DNA of 64,000 nt from DASUAS01 sp963809795 (GCA_963809795.1 CAWELN010000031.1:1-64000), one strand, 5' to 3'. Positions 18,452 to 27,621 are shown, counted from the stretch's first letter. Numbers and translations are program-made. The notes: generated from the sequence alone by a model not told the origin.

Positions 18452-19102
18452 GTGATCGATGCCGCCGCGAGGACCAATGTGCGCACGTGGACCGCCACCG
18501 GGCTCATCTCGCTCGGCGTCGTCGTGGTCTGTGTGCTGCTCGTGAGCGACGGTGACGTGTCGTCCACCGAACGTTGGGTGTTCCGCGCCGTCAACGACCT
18601 GCCCGATGCGCTCGAGTCGCCGATGGTCGGTGTGCAGTACGCCGGTGTCGCGATCGTGCCGTTCGTGGTCGCGGCCATCGCTGCGGTCTTCCGCAAGTGG
18701 CGGCTCGTCATCGCCGCGTTGCTCGTGTACCCGTTGAAGCTCATCGTCGAGAAGCTGGTGCTCAAGGAGATCGTGTACCGGGGCCGACCGGGGACGACCG
18801 AGCCCGACGCGACGCTCCGGCACGTGCCCACGCACGGACCGAGCTTCCCCTCCGGTCACGCGATCGTGGCGTTCGCCCTCGCCGGGATCGTGGCGCCCTA
18901 CCTGTCGCGGGGGTGGCGGATCGCCGCGTACGCCGGCGCGGTCGCGGTGGCCTTCTCGCGCATCTACCTCGCTGCGCACAACCCGCTCGACGTGCTCGCC
19001 GGTGCGGCCGGCGGTCTCGTGATCGCCGCGGTGCTGAACCTGCTCCTGCTGCCACGCCACGACGCGGTGGCGCCGCCGGTGCCCGCCGCCCGCGTGGCCT
19101 GA
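18452..19102 (+). CDS. PAP2 superfamily phosphatase, intact motifs
   Basis: A 216-residue membrane phosphatase with five or six helices and the complete PAP2 signature: K105-x6-RP (R112, P113), SFPSGHA (PSGH 133-136), and SR-x5-H-x3-D (S169, R170, H176, D180). Homologues dephosphorylate phosphatidic acid, phosphatidylglycerol phosphate or undecaprenyl pyrophosphate. The start is GTG at 18452, 48 bases from the divergent PAP2 gene, so the two probably share a regulatory region. It is the one clearly active phosphatase among the four PAP2-like units between 11 and 19 kb. Substrate not determinable from sequence. Confidence 0.9.
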   Translation: MIDAAARTNVRTWTATGLISLGVVVVCVLLVSDGDVSSTERWVFRAVNDLPDALESPMVGVQYAGVAIVPFVVAAIAAVFRKWRLVIAALLVYPLKLIVEKLVLKEIVYRGRPGTTEPDATLRHVPTHGPSFPSGHAIVAFALAGIVAPYLSRGWRIAAYAGAVAVAFSRIYLAAHNPLDVLAGAAGGLVIAAVLNLLLLPRHDAVAPPVPAARVA

Positions 19103-19114
19103 CCGCTGCTCGCT

Positions 19115-19594
19115 TCAGACGCGGCCGCCGGCGCGCAGGGTGGCCAGACGCTCGTGCACGCCGGCGCGCTTCTCCGGCGTCCCGAGGCACACCTCGTACG
19201 AGTAGTGCGTGTCGGCGTGCTCGCGCACCTCGGCGATGCGGTCGCCTTCGACGCGGATCACCAGGCAGTACTGGTTGTGGTACGGCTCACCCTCGAACGT
19301 GGTGTACCCGGCGTCGAACTCCATCACCACGAGGTCGCCCTCGGCGATCAGGAAGTGCACGTTCATCGTGCCCGCGTTCTCCTGGTAGCCGCGGTAGAGC
19401 GCTTGGTCGAGGTGCGGCAGGTCGGCCAGACCCTCCGGACCTCGCAAGACCGCCTCGTCGCCGCCGAAGAGCTCGGCCATCGACTCCGGACCGATCCAAC
19501 GGAAGTCGTCGGTGACCATCGCCCGCCCGGCCGGCGACGTGATCCCCTTGGAGAACCACTCCTGCACCAGCGCCTTGCTCGCGGCGCCGTCCAT
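19115..19594 (-). CDS. SnoaL/NTF2-like protein
   Basis: A 159-residue NTF2-like fold protein. The sequence opens with ALVQEWFSKGITSPAGRAMVTDDFRWIGPESMAELFGG and contains a YTTFEGEPYHNQYC strand and the IAEVREHADTHYS sheet edge typical of the SnoaL-like family. It may be a small isomerase or hydratase that belongs to the neighbouring catabolic genes. Its ATG overlaps the stop of the aldehyde dehydrogenase gene (TGATG), so the two are coupled. Bases 19147-19280, which encode its C-terminal third, are duplicated at 9947-10080. Specific activity unknown. Confidence 0.8.
   Translation of the reverse strand: MDGAASKALVQEWFSKGITSPAGRAMVTDDFRWIGPESMAELFGGDEAVLRGPEGLADLPHLDQALYRGYQENAGTMNVHFLIAEGDLVVMEFDAGYTTFEGEPYHNQYCLVIRVEGDRIAEVREHADTHYSYEVCLGTPEKRAGVHERLATLRAGGRV
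19147..19280. repeat. 134-bp near-identical dispersed repeat, copy 2 (inside the NTF2-like gene)
   Basis: This copy lies inside an intact gene and is therefore the probable source of the fragment at 9947-10080. The two copies share 131 of 134 bases, in the same orientation. Confidence 0.85.
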
Positions 19595-21007
19595 CAGACG
19601 AACAGCGCCTTCACCTCGAGGAATTCCTCCAGCCCGTGGGCGCCGTGCTCGCGCCCGAGTCCCGACTGCTTGTACCCGCCGAACGGCGCCGCCGCGAAGT
19701 AGCTCCCTGCGTTCACCCGCACCTGCCCGGCGCGGATCTTGCGGGCGACGGCCCGCGCGCGTTCGTCGCTGCCGGCCACCGCGCCCGCGAGCCCGTACAC
19801 GGTGTCGTTGGCGATCTCCACCGCTTCCTCGTCGGTGTCGTACGGCATGAGCACGAGCACCGGGCCGAAGATCTCCTCCTGCGCGATGGTCATGTCGGTG
19901 GTGACGTTCGAGAACACGGTGGGCTTCACGAAGAAGCCGGCGTCGAGCCCGTCGGGGGTGTCCGCGCCACCGGTCACGAGGGTGGCGCCCTCCTCGAGCC
20001 CCTTCTCGATGTAGCCACGGACCCGCTCCCGCTGCACCGCCGACACCAGCGGGCCGAGGGTGGTGCCCTCCGCGAACGGGTCGCCGACCACGTAGGCCTC
20101 GGCGGCGCGGCGTGCGAGCTCCTCGGCTTCCGCCAGGCGGGAGCGGGGGACGATCATGCGCGTCGAGCGCGCTGCAGGTCTGCCCCGAGTTCATGTACGC
20201 CGCCCCCACGCCGGCCGGCACCATCGACGCGAAGTCGGCGTCGTCGAGCAGCACGTTGGGCGACTTCCCGCCGAGCTCCAGCGCCACCTTCTTGATGGTG
20301 GGCGCCGCCAGCTCCGACACCCGTCGCCCGGCGCGCGTCGAGCCGGTGAAGGAGATCATGTCGACGTCGGGGTGCGCGGCGAGCGCCTCACCCACCACCG
20401 GGCCGGTCCCCGTGACCAGGTTGAACACGCCGGGCGGGAACCCGAGGTCGTCGAAGATCTGCGCGAGCAGGAACGCGTTGACCGGTGCGACCTCCGACGG
20501 CTTGAGCACGACGGTGCAGCCGGCGGCGAGCGCGTACGCGACCTTGGCGCCGATCTGGTTCAGCGGGTAGTTCCACGGCGTGATGCAGCCGACCACGCCG
20601 ATCGGCTCCCGCACGATGAGGCCCTCGGAGTCGTCCTCGAACCGGAACGTCGACGCCAGCTCGGAGGCGTTGCGGAACGCCGAGATGCCGGTGCCCACCT
20701 GGATGGCGGCGGAGAGCGGCTTGGGCATGCCGACCTCGTGGGTCATGACGTCGGCGATCTCGTCGCGCCGGGCCTCGAGCTCCTCGGCGACGCGCAGCAG
20801 GAGCTTGCCGCGTTCGGGCGCCGAGGTCTCCGCCCACCCCGGGAACGCCGCCTTCGCCGCGGCCACCGCCCGGTCGATGTCGGCCGGCGTGCCGGCAGGG
20901 ATGGTGGCGAACACCTCCTCGGTCGTCGAGTCGATCACCTCGAGCGTCTCGTCACCCGCGGGCTCGACCCACGCGCCGTCGAGGTAGAGCTTGTCGAACG
21001 TCAGCAT
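19594..21007 (-). CDS. Aldehyde dehydrogenase (NAD(P)+-dependent), single-base frameshift
   Basis: A classic aldehyde dehydrogenase of 470 residues after removal of one surplus G near 20166. The N-terminal frame includes PWNYPLNQ, TVVLKPSE, SFTGSTRAG, the general-base Glu in ALELGGKSP and the nucleophile Cys in NSGQTCSA. The other frame resumes at once with TRMIVPRSR and runs through EEIFGPVLV to PFGGYKQSGLGRE. Joined, the sequence reads CSAL-TRMIVP, as expected for the family. It converts an aldehyde to the acid, probably a step of the local catabolic pathway. Start chosen at the ATG at 21007. It is coupled to the NTF2-like gene downstream. Confidence 0.85.
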
Positions 21008-21113
21008 GGCCACCGTCTCCCCGTGCGGAGTCTCGTCGAATCGCACGCTACTGCGACCGCACCACGTCGCGCCCGGGGCGGTGTCCGCGACGCAGTGGCA
21101 TCGTTCGCCCGCG

Positions 21114-22367
21114 TCAGGCGAGCAGCGCCTCGAGCGGGTCTTCGGGCGTGAAGGCGACCCCGGGCAGCTCGGGCCAGTCGGTGAGTGGTCGTCCGACCTC
21201 GTCCACTGACGGACCGACGACCGCCGCGATCGGTGCCAGCGCGTCGAAGTCGAAGCCGTAGCGGCGCGCCGCGTTCTCGCCCAGCATCGCTCGGAGGTCG
21301 GCCTCGGGCACGTCGAACAGCGTGGCGCGGAGCGCCTCGGTGGTGTGCGGCGCCGAGCCCTCGGGATGCGGCGCATCCGTGCCCCACATGATCCGATCGG
21401 TCCCGAGCACCGCGCAGTACCTCACGTCGTGCCGCGGGAGCATGCTCGCTCCGATGGAGCAGTTGCGCCGGAAGTACTCGAGCGGCGTCAAGGAGAGCCC
21501 GTCGACGACCGGTGAGCCGAACGTGTGGCTGTAGCTCAACGCGATCGTGGTCCGCCCGCGTACCGCGACTGCACGTTCCGCAGCCGCAACGTCATCTGCG
21601 CGAGCTCCTCGACCACCCAGCGCAGTCCCCACATCTCCGTCCACACCACCTGCAGCTCTGGGTGGCGCTCGAAGACGCCGCCCACGACGAGGTGGTGCAG
21701 CGTGCGCTTCGTCCACAGATCGAGCTCGGTGAAGAAGATGGTGTTGGCGATCGGATCCGGCCCGACGTCGGGCGCGCCGGTGCCCTGGTGCTGGTGCACG
21801 GGCAGGCCGGTCTCGACACAGGCCGACCACAGCCGGTCGTAGCGGGAGTGGAAGTACGGCTCGACGTCGTGGTTGGCGGGGATGGCGGGGAGCATCACGC
21901 CGGCGGCCGCACCGGTGCGATGCCGCCCAGTGCAATTCGGCGATGGCGACGTCGAGGTCGTTCGGCAGCAATTGCACGATCCCGCGCCGACGTGCGGGTG
22001 CCTCGCCACAGAAGTCGACGAGCCATCGGTTGTGCGCCTGCAGGCCGGCCCACTTGCGTTCGAAGGTGGCGCGGTCGCGCGGCACGCCGCTCAGGTGGGC
22101 GAGGATGTCGAAGAACGGCGGCAGCGTGTTCGGGAAGATGATCTCGCCACTCACGCCATCGGCGTCCATCTGGGCGAGGCGGACGTCGCTGTCCCAGTTC
22201 GAGGTGTCGCGGACGTCGACCCACGGCATGACCACGCCGGCGAGCCACGAGTCGAACTCCTCGTGCCAGCGCGAGTCGAGGTAGGGCTTGTAGTCGGCCA
22301 TCGCCGCGCCCGCGTGCGCGTCCGATGTCACGAGCACGTAGCGAGCGGGTGGGTTCGGACGAGCCAT
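21114..22367 (-). CDS. Amidohydrolase family protein (amidohydro_2), two compensating frameshifts
   Basis: A 417-residue metal-dependent hydrolase or decarboxylase of the ACMSD/LigW-like class. It starts at the ATG at 22367 with YVLVTSDAHAG. The middle third is in a different frame, with one extra base near 21910 and one missing base near 21556. That middle third supplies VHQHQGTG and the FERHPELQVVW segment conserved in its paralogues. The C-terminal frame carries RIMWGTDAPHPEG, whose Asp is a likely metal ligand. The two shifts cancel, so start and stop are in the same frame. Three paralogues lie at 24001, 26365 and 35687. The family cleaves C-C or C-N bonds of cyclic acids; the substrate is unknown. 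Confidence 0.75.
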   Translation of the reverse strand: MARPNPPARYVLVTSDAHAGAAMADYKPYLDSRWHEEFDSWLAGVVMPWVDVRDTSNWDSDVRLAQMDADGVSGEIIFPNTLPPFFDILAHLSGVPRDRATFERKWAGLQAHNRWLVDFCGEAPARRRGIVQLLPNDLDVAIAELHWAASHRCGRRRDAPRHPRQPRRRAVLPLPLRPAVVGLCRDRPARAPAPGHRRARRRAGSDRQHHLLHRARSVDEAHAAPPRRGRRLRAPPRAAGGVDGDVGTALGGRGARADDVAAAERAVAVRGRTTIALSYSHTFGSPVVDGLSLTPLEYFRRNCSIGASMLPRHDVRYCAVLGTDRIMWGTDAPHPEGSAPHTTEALRATLFDVPEADLRAMLGENAARRYGFDFDALAPIAAVVGPSVDEVGRPLTDWPELPGVAFTPEDPLEALLA

Positions 22368-22478
22368 GGCCGACCTCCGCCGCCCACGGTCGCAGCCGAA
22401 GCCTTCCGGCGCAAGCCGACGGCGCGGTCGCCGACTGGGAATTGATCTCGGTGCAACTCCAGGTGGCACACTCGCGGC

Positions 22479-23984
22479 GTGAGCGACGACGCACTGCCCC
22501 TCGTGGGCCACTGGATCGGCGGACGGACGGTGGAGGGAGCCGGCACGCGCGTCGGCGACGTGTACGACCCGGCCACCGGCCGCGTCGCCCGCCAGGTCGC
22601 GTTCGCCACGGCCGAGGACGTCGATGACGCGGTCGCCGCCGCGCAGGCCGCGTTCGCGACCTGGCGTGCCACGTCACTCGCCGAACGCACACGCGTGCTC
22701 TTCCGCTTCCGCCAACTGCTCGACGCGCGTGCCGACGAGCTCGCCGCGGTCATCACGTCGGAGCACGGCAAGGTCCTCAGCGACGCGCGTGGTGAGGTCG
22801 CCCGCGGCCAAGAGGTGGTCGAGTTCGCGTGCGGGATCTCGCAGGTCCTGAAGGGCGAGTTCTCCGACGCGGTGTCGTCGAACGTCGACGTGTTCTCCGT
22901 CCGCCAGCCGCTCGGCGTCGTGGCGGTGATCAGCCCGTTCAACTTCCCGGCAATGGTGCCGTGTTGGTTCTTCCCGGTGGCGATCGCCACCGGGAACACG
23001 GTGATCCTCAAGCCGAGCGAGAAGGATCCGTCCGCCGCCAACTGGCTCGCGTCGCTCTGGTCGGAAGCGGGGCTGCCCGCAGGCGTGTTCAACGTCGTGC
23101 ACGGCGACAAGGTCGCGGTCGACCGACTGCTCGAGCACCCCGACGTGAAGGCGGTGTCCTTCGTCGGATCCACGCCGATCGCCCGGTACGTCTACGAGAC
23201 CGCCACCGGCAACGCCAAGCGGGTGCAGGCGCTCGGTGGCGCCAAGAACCACATGGTGGTGCTCCCCGACGCCGACCTCGACCTGGCGGCCGACGCGGCG
23301 GTGAACGCCGGGTTCGGCTCGGCCGGCGAGCGCTGCATGGCGATCTCAGCGGTCGTCGCGGTCGGCGACGTCGCCGATGACCTCATCGCGCGCATCGCGG
23401 CGCGCGTGCAGCAGCTGACCATCGGCGACGGGCGGGGCACCGCCGACTTCGGCCCACTGATCACGCGCGCCCACCGCGACAAGGTGGCCGGCTACCTCGA
23501 TGCCGGCGTCGCCGAGGGGGCGACGCTCGTGGTCGACGGGCGGGCGCACGCGGTCGACGGCGACGCCGACGGCTTCTGGCTCGGCCCGACGCTCTTCGAC
23601 CACGTGACGACCGACATGAGCATCTACACCGACGAGATCTTCGGACCGGTCCTGTCGGTGCTGCGCGCCGACTCGTACGACGCCGCGCTGACCTTGGTGA
23701 ACGGCAATCCCTACGGCAACGGTGCCGCCATCTTCACCAACGACGGTGGCGCGGCGCGGCGCTTCCACCGCGACGTCGAGGTCGGCATGGTCGGTGTCAA
23801 CGTCCCGATCCCGGTTCCGGTCGCGTTCTACAGCTTCGGGGGCTGGAAGCAGTCGCTGTTCGGCGACACGCACGCGCACGGCGCCGAAGGCGTGCGCTTC
23901 TTCACTCGGAACAAGGTCGTCACCAGCCGCTGGCTCGACCCGAGTCACGGCGGCATCAACTTGGGCTTCCCCCGCAACGAGTGA
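22479..23984 (+). CDS. mmsA: Methylmalonate-semialdehyde dehydrogenase (CoA-acylating)
   Basis: A 501-residue aldehyde dehydrogenase of the MmsA type. It opens with VGHWIGGRTVEG and has the SVRQPLGVVAVISPFNFP region and TVILKPSEKDPSAAN. The catalytic Cys lies in FGSAGERCMAIS, and the MmsA-type ending runs from FYSFGGWKQSLFGD to VTSRW. Members oxidise methylmalonate or malonate semialdehyde to propionyl- or acetyl-CoA, the last step of valine, myo-inositol or beta-alanine breakdown. It is divergent from the amidohydrolase gene at 21114-22367 and precedes another amidohydrolase gene by 16 bp. In this setting it may release a C2 or C3 CoA ester from a pathway intermediate. Start GTG at 22479. 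Confidence 0.9.
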   Translation: MSDDALPLVGHWIGGRTVEGAGTRVGDVYDPATGRVARQVAFATAEDVDDAVAAAQAAFATWRATSLAERTRVLFRFRQLLDARADELAAVITSEHGKVLSDARGEVARGQEVVEFACGISQVLKGEFSDAVSSNVDVFSVRQPLGVVAVISPFNFPAMVPCWFFPVAIATGNTVILKPSEKDPSAANWLASLWSEAGLPAGVFNVVHGDKVAVDRLLEHPDVKAVSFVGSTPIARYVYETATGNAKRVQALGGAKNHMVVLPDADLDLAADAAVNAGFGSAGERCMAISAVVAVGDVADDLIARIAARVQQLTIGDGRGTADFGPLITRAHRDKVAGYLDAGVAEGATLVVDGRAHAVDGDADGFWLGPTLFDHVTTDMSIYTDEIFGPVLSVLRADSYDAALTLVNGNPYGNGAAIFTNDGGAARRFHRDVEVGMVGVNVPIPVPVAFYSFGGWKQSLFGDTHAHGAEGVRFFTRNKVVTSRWLDPSHGGINLGFPRNE

Positions 23985-24000
23985 CACGAGGAGCGCCGCG

Positions 24001-25168
24001 ATGAGCATCGATCTCGCCGACGTCACGGTCGTCGACGCCGACACGCACATGACGGAGGCCCACGACCTCTGGACCAGCCGGGCGCCCGCGGCGCTGAAGG
24101 ACGACATGCCCCACGTCGAGGAGGTCGACGGTGCGCCGGCCTGGGTCGTGCAGACCGCGGTGATGGGACCGGCGCTCGGTGGGCGCCGTGATCCGCCGCG
24201 ACGGCACCAAGGGTCCGGCGTTCGAGGCGCTCAAGAGCTGGCGGCTCGAAGACGTCCACCAGGGCGCGTACGACATGCGCGCCCGGCTGGCGGTGATGGA
24301 CGAAGCGGGCATCTCCACGCAGGTGGTGTTCCCCAACAACTTCGGCCTCGGCGGCCAGCGCCTCGCCGAGGCGGTGCGCGACCCGGGCCTCCTGTCGCTG
24401 TGCTTCGAGATCTACAACGACGCCAACGCCGAGTTGCAGGCGGCGTCCGGGAACCGGCTGCTGCCCCTCGCGGTCATGCCCGCGTGGGACGTCGACGCGT
24501 CGGTGCGCGAGGCCGAGCGGGCGGTCGGGCTCGGCTTCCGGGGCGTCAACATCACGTCGGACCCGCAGGACCAGGGTGCCCCCGACCTCGCCAGCCGCGC
24601 CTGGGACCCGCTGTGGGAGGTGTGCGCCGACGCCGGGCTGCCGGTGCACTTCCACATCGGTGCCAGCCAGACGACGATGACCTACTTCGGCACCTACCCG
24701 TGGGACTCCCACAACGACGACCTCAAGTACGGCATCGGCGGCACGCTCCTCTTCATCGGCAACGCGCGGGTGGTCGTCAACATCATCTGCTCGGGGATGC
24801 TCGAACGGCACCCGGAGCTCAAGATCGTGTCGGTCGAGAGCGGCGCCGGTTGGGTGCCGTTCATCCTCGAGGCGCTCGACTACGAGCTGAAGGAGAACGC
24901 GCCGAAGGACCGGGCGAAGATGACGCTGTCGCCGACCGAGATCTTCCGCCGCCAGATCTACGCCACCATGTGGTTCGAGCGCACGAACCTGCCTCAGCTG
25001 GTGGCCGCGGTCGGGGAGGACAACATCCTCTTCGAGACCGACTACCCGCACCCCACGTGCCTGTACCCCGACCCGCTCACCTCCGCGCTCGACAACATGC
25101 GCGAGCTCACTCCAGAGGCGCAGGCCAAGATCCTCGGCGGCAACGCGACGAAGCTCTACCGGCTCTGA
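24001..25168 (+). CDS. Amidohydrolase family protein (amidohydro_2), single-base frameshift
   Basis: A 388-residue protein once one surplus G in the GGTGGG run near 24179-24183 is removed. It opens with VVDADTHMTE (the metal-ligand motif of this subgroup). After the shift it continues with GAVIRRDGTKG, MDEAGISTQVVFPNN, HFHIGAS and IVSVESGAGW, and ends with NILFETDYPHPTCLYP, whose Asp is a metal ligand. It is similar throughout to the gene at 35687. It lies directly downstream of mmsA on the same strand. Bacterial members are decarboxylases or hydrolases in aromatic and cyclic-acid catabolism. Confidence 0.85.
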
Positions 25169-25233
25169 TCGGTCGTAGTGTTCTCGACGACGCGAACTTC
25201 GCGTCGATCTCCCATCCGAGGGAGCACTACGCC

Positions 25234-25350
25234 ATGGGTGACAAGTCGCCGAAGAAGAACAACGCCAAGAAGCCCGCGAAGACGATCAAGGAGAAGCGGG
25301 CCGCGAAGCAGGAGAAGCGCCACCCGACGACCGGCTTCGGCGGCACCTGA
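25234..25350 (+). CDS. Small highly basic protein (38 aa)
   Basis: A 38-residue lysine-rich protein that starts with MGDKSPKKNNAKKP and ends in HPTTGFGGT. Tiny proteins that begin MGDKSPK and are rich in lysine recur in actinobacteria and are mostly uncharacterised; they may bind nucleic acid or the membrane surface. The ATG at 25234 is preceded by GAGGGAG (25218-25224) at a workable distance. It lies between two catabolic genes on the same strand but does not clearly belong to them. Confidence 0.6.
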   Translation: MGDKSPKKNNAKKPAKTIKEKRAAKQEKRHPTTGFGGT

Positions 25351-25415
25351 GCCGGTCGGGGCGGACGGTCGATCCACGTCCACGGAGCTCGACGCGGCTC
25401 ACCTCTCCTCTCCGC

Positions 25416-25496
25416 TCACACGCGTGAGCGCCTCGCGATGTAGAGCACGAGCGCGATGATTGCGAGGACGACGAGGATGGCGATGAGGAGTCCCAT
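25416..25496 (-). CDS. Possible 26-aa single-span membrane miniprotein
   Basis: A 26-codon frame encodes one hydrophobic helix, starting MGLLIAILVVLAII, followed by a positively charged end (YIARRSRV). This is the topology of known one-helix miniproteins with an outside N-terminus. No strong ribosome-binding site is visible before the ATG at 25496. The coding claim rests on the clean hydrophobic helix plus basic tail in otherwise featureless intergenic DNA. Confidence 0.4.
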   Translation of the reverse strand: MGLLIAILVVLAIIALVLYIARRSRV

Positions 25497-25600
25497 GTTG
25501 GAGTGTTACCCCTGCACGGTGCTGCCGAACCCCTTGTGACCGACGACCGGACCGACGGTACGCTCCGGGCCGCACGACCCGTTCGTGCGAGGGGGTGCAC

Positions 25601-26362
25601 ATGACGGAGGAACGCAGCGGAGGGCTCGCGGCATGGGCACCGCGCGCGGTGCCCGGTCCCGGCGTCGAGCTCACACCCGCACAGGAGCTCGCGATCGCAT
25701 TCCGCCATCTCGACGACGTCGGCTGGTGCGAGAACATGACCGGCCACATCACGTGGCAACAGGGTGATCACTTCCTCGTGAACCCGTGGGGCCTCTGGTG
25801 GGGTGAGGTCCGCGCCACGGATCTCCTCACCATCGACGCCGACGGCGCGGTCGTCGACGGCGAGTGGGACGTCACCCCGGCCGTGCACATCCACACCGAG
25901 CTGCACCGCCGCCGATCCGATGCCGCGGTCGTCGTGCACAACCACCCGCCCTACGCGTCGGCGCTCGCCGCCATCGGGGAGCTGCCGAACCTGGTGCACC
26001 AGAACTCCTCCATCCTCGCCGACGAGCTGGTGCTCGTGAACGACTACGACGGCGAGGTCGACAAGCCCACCCTCGGAGCCGAGCTCGCCGAGCACATCGG
26101 CGACGCGTCGGTGGCGCTGCTCGTGAGTCACGGCGTCATCGTCACCGCGCCGACGATCGAGGAGGCGGTCTACAAGGCGGTGCTGTTCGAACGGACCTGC
26201 ATGCTCGACTGGCTCGTGCGGGCGATGGACCGCTCGCCCATCCCGATCGCGGCCGCGCACCAGAAGCAACTGAAGGCGTCGCTGGTCGAACGGGCCGCGC
26301 CCGTGTACTGGCACGGCGTCGTACGTACGCTCGCGCGCGCCGAACCCGACGTCTTGGAGTAG
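25601..26362 (+). CDS. Class II aldolase/adducin family protein
   Basis: A protein of about 253 residues with the class II aldolase fold. It has the zinc-binding pairs HIHTELH and HNHPPYAS, a further His in SHGVIV near residue 172, and the WCENMTGHIT segment near the N-terminus (the 'SGN/TGH' substrate loop). Members catalyse retro-aldol cleavage of sugar phosphates or decarboxylation and aldol reactions on other hydroxy acids. The start could be GTG at 25595, but the ATG at 25601 is better spaced from GAGGGGG. The stop is two bases from the next amidohydrolase gene, so the two are in one operon. Confidence 0.85.
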   Translation: MTEERSGGLAAWAPRAVPGPGVELTPAQELAIAFRHLDDVGWCENMTGHITWQQGDHFLVNPWGLWWGEVRATDLLTIDADGAVVDGEWDVTPAVHIHTELHRRRSDAAVVVHNHPPYASALAAIGELPNLVHQNSSILADELVLVNDYDGEVDKPTLGAELAEHIGDASVALLVSHGVIVTAPTIEEAVYKAVLFERTCMLDWLVRAMDRSPIPIAAAHQKQLKASLVERAAPVYWHGVVRTLARAEPDVLE

Positions 26363-26364
26363 CC

Positions 26365-27621
26365 ATGGCCATACCGCTCGAGGAGCTGCAGGCGAAGCAG
26401 GGATTCACCACCGCCACCGCGGGTGAGGTCACGTGGTTGCCGGAGCCGGAGCGGGCGGCTCGGCGGTACACGGTGATCTCGGTCGACGACCACATCGTCG
26501 AGCCACCCGATGCCTTCGCGGGACGGCTCCCGGCGAAGCTCGCGGCGCGCGCGCCGCACGTCGTCGAGCGCGGCGACGGCAGCCAGGCCTGGGTCTTCGA
26601 GGGGCAGGAGCTGCCGAACGTCGGCTTCAACGCCGTCGTCGGCCGGCCGGTGTCGGAGTACAGCTTCGAACCGACCCGTTTCGACGAGATGCGCCGCGGC
26701 GCTTGGGACATCCGCGCCCGCATCGCCGACATGGACGTGAACGGCGTGTACGCGTCGGTGTGCTTCCCGTCCTTCCTCCCCGGATTCGCAGGCCAGCGGC
26801 TCCAGCAGCTCACCGACGATCCCGAGCTCGCGCTGGCCTGTGTGCGAGCGTGGAACGACTGGGTGATCGACGACTGGGCGGCGTACGCGCCGGGACGCAT
26901 GGTCCCGCTGCAGATCCCGTACCTGCTCGACCCCGAGACCGGCGCGGAGGAGGTGCGCCGCAACGCGGCGCGCGGGTTCAAGGCGATGACCTTCTCCGAG
27001 GCGCCGCACCTGCTCGGGCTCCCGTCGTTGCACTCGGGGCACTGGGACCCACTCATGGCCGCGTGCGAGGAGACCGGCACCGTCGTGTGCCTGCACGTCG
27101 GCTCGTCGGGTACGTCGCCCGCGACCGCGCCCGACGCGCCCTCCGACACCATCGGGGTGCTCTTCTTCGGCTACGCGATGTTCGCCGCCGTCGACTGGCT
27201 CTACTCCCGCATCCCCGTGCGCTTCCCCGATCTCCGCATCTGTCTCTCCGAGGGTGGGATCGGGTGGGTCGCGGGCCTGCTCGACCGGCTCGAGCACGTG
27301 CGCAAGTACGACGCGATGTACGGCACCTGGAACGACCTCTCCCTCAGCCCCGCCGACACGTTCCGCCGCAACTTCTGGGTCTGCGCGATCGACGACCCGT
27401 CGGCCTTCCTCCAGCGCGACGTGATCGGCATCGGCAACATCCTCGTGGAGTCCGACTACCCGCACGCCGACTCGACCTGGCCGCACACGCAGGAACGCCT
27501 GGCGGCGCAGCTCGCCGGGCTGTCCGACGCCGAGGTGGCGCGCGTCACCTGGGCCAACGCGTCGGAGCTGTTCCGCCACCCGGTGCCCGACGAGGTGCAG
27601 CGTGACCCCGACGCCTACTGA
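26365..27621 (+). CDS. Amidohydrolase family protein (amidohydro_2), intact
   Basis: A 418-residue member of the ACMSD/LigW-like amidohydrolase group. The metal-binding opening is VISVDDHIVEPPDAF (residues about 37-51). It is followed by ARIADMDVNGVYASVCFPSF, the central VCLHVGSSG, LRICLSEGGIGW, and NILVESDYPHADSTW near the C-terminus, whose Asp should bind metal. It is the only one of the four local paralogues with a single uninterrupted frame, so it is the best reference for correcting the others. It lies between the class II aldolase gene and a carboxylesterase gene, and overlaps the latter. Confidence 0.9.
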   Translation: MAIPLEELQAKQGFTTATAGEVTWLPEPERAARRYTVISVDDHIVEPPDAFAGRLPAKLAARAPHVVERGDGSQAWVFEGQELPNVGFNAVVGRPVSEYSFEPTRFDEMRRGAWDIRARIADMDVNGVYASVCFPSFLPGFAGQRLQQLTDDPELALACVRAWNDWVIDDWAAYAPGRMVPLQIPYLLDPETGAEEVRRNAARGFKAMTFSEAPHLLGLPSLHSGHWDPLMAACEETGTVVCLHVGSSGTSPATAPDAPSDTIGVLFFGYAMFAAVDWLYSRIPVRFPDLRICLSEGGIGWVAGLLDRLEHVRKYDAMYGTWNDLSLSPADTFRRNFWVCAIDDPSAFLQRDVIGIGNILVESDYPHADSTWPHTQERLAAQLAGLSDAEVARVTWANASELFRHPVPDEVQRDPDAY

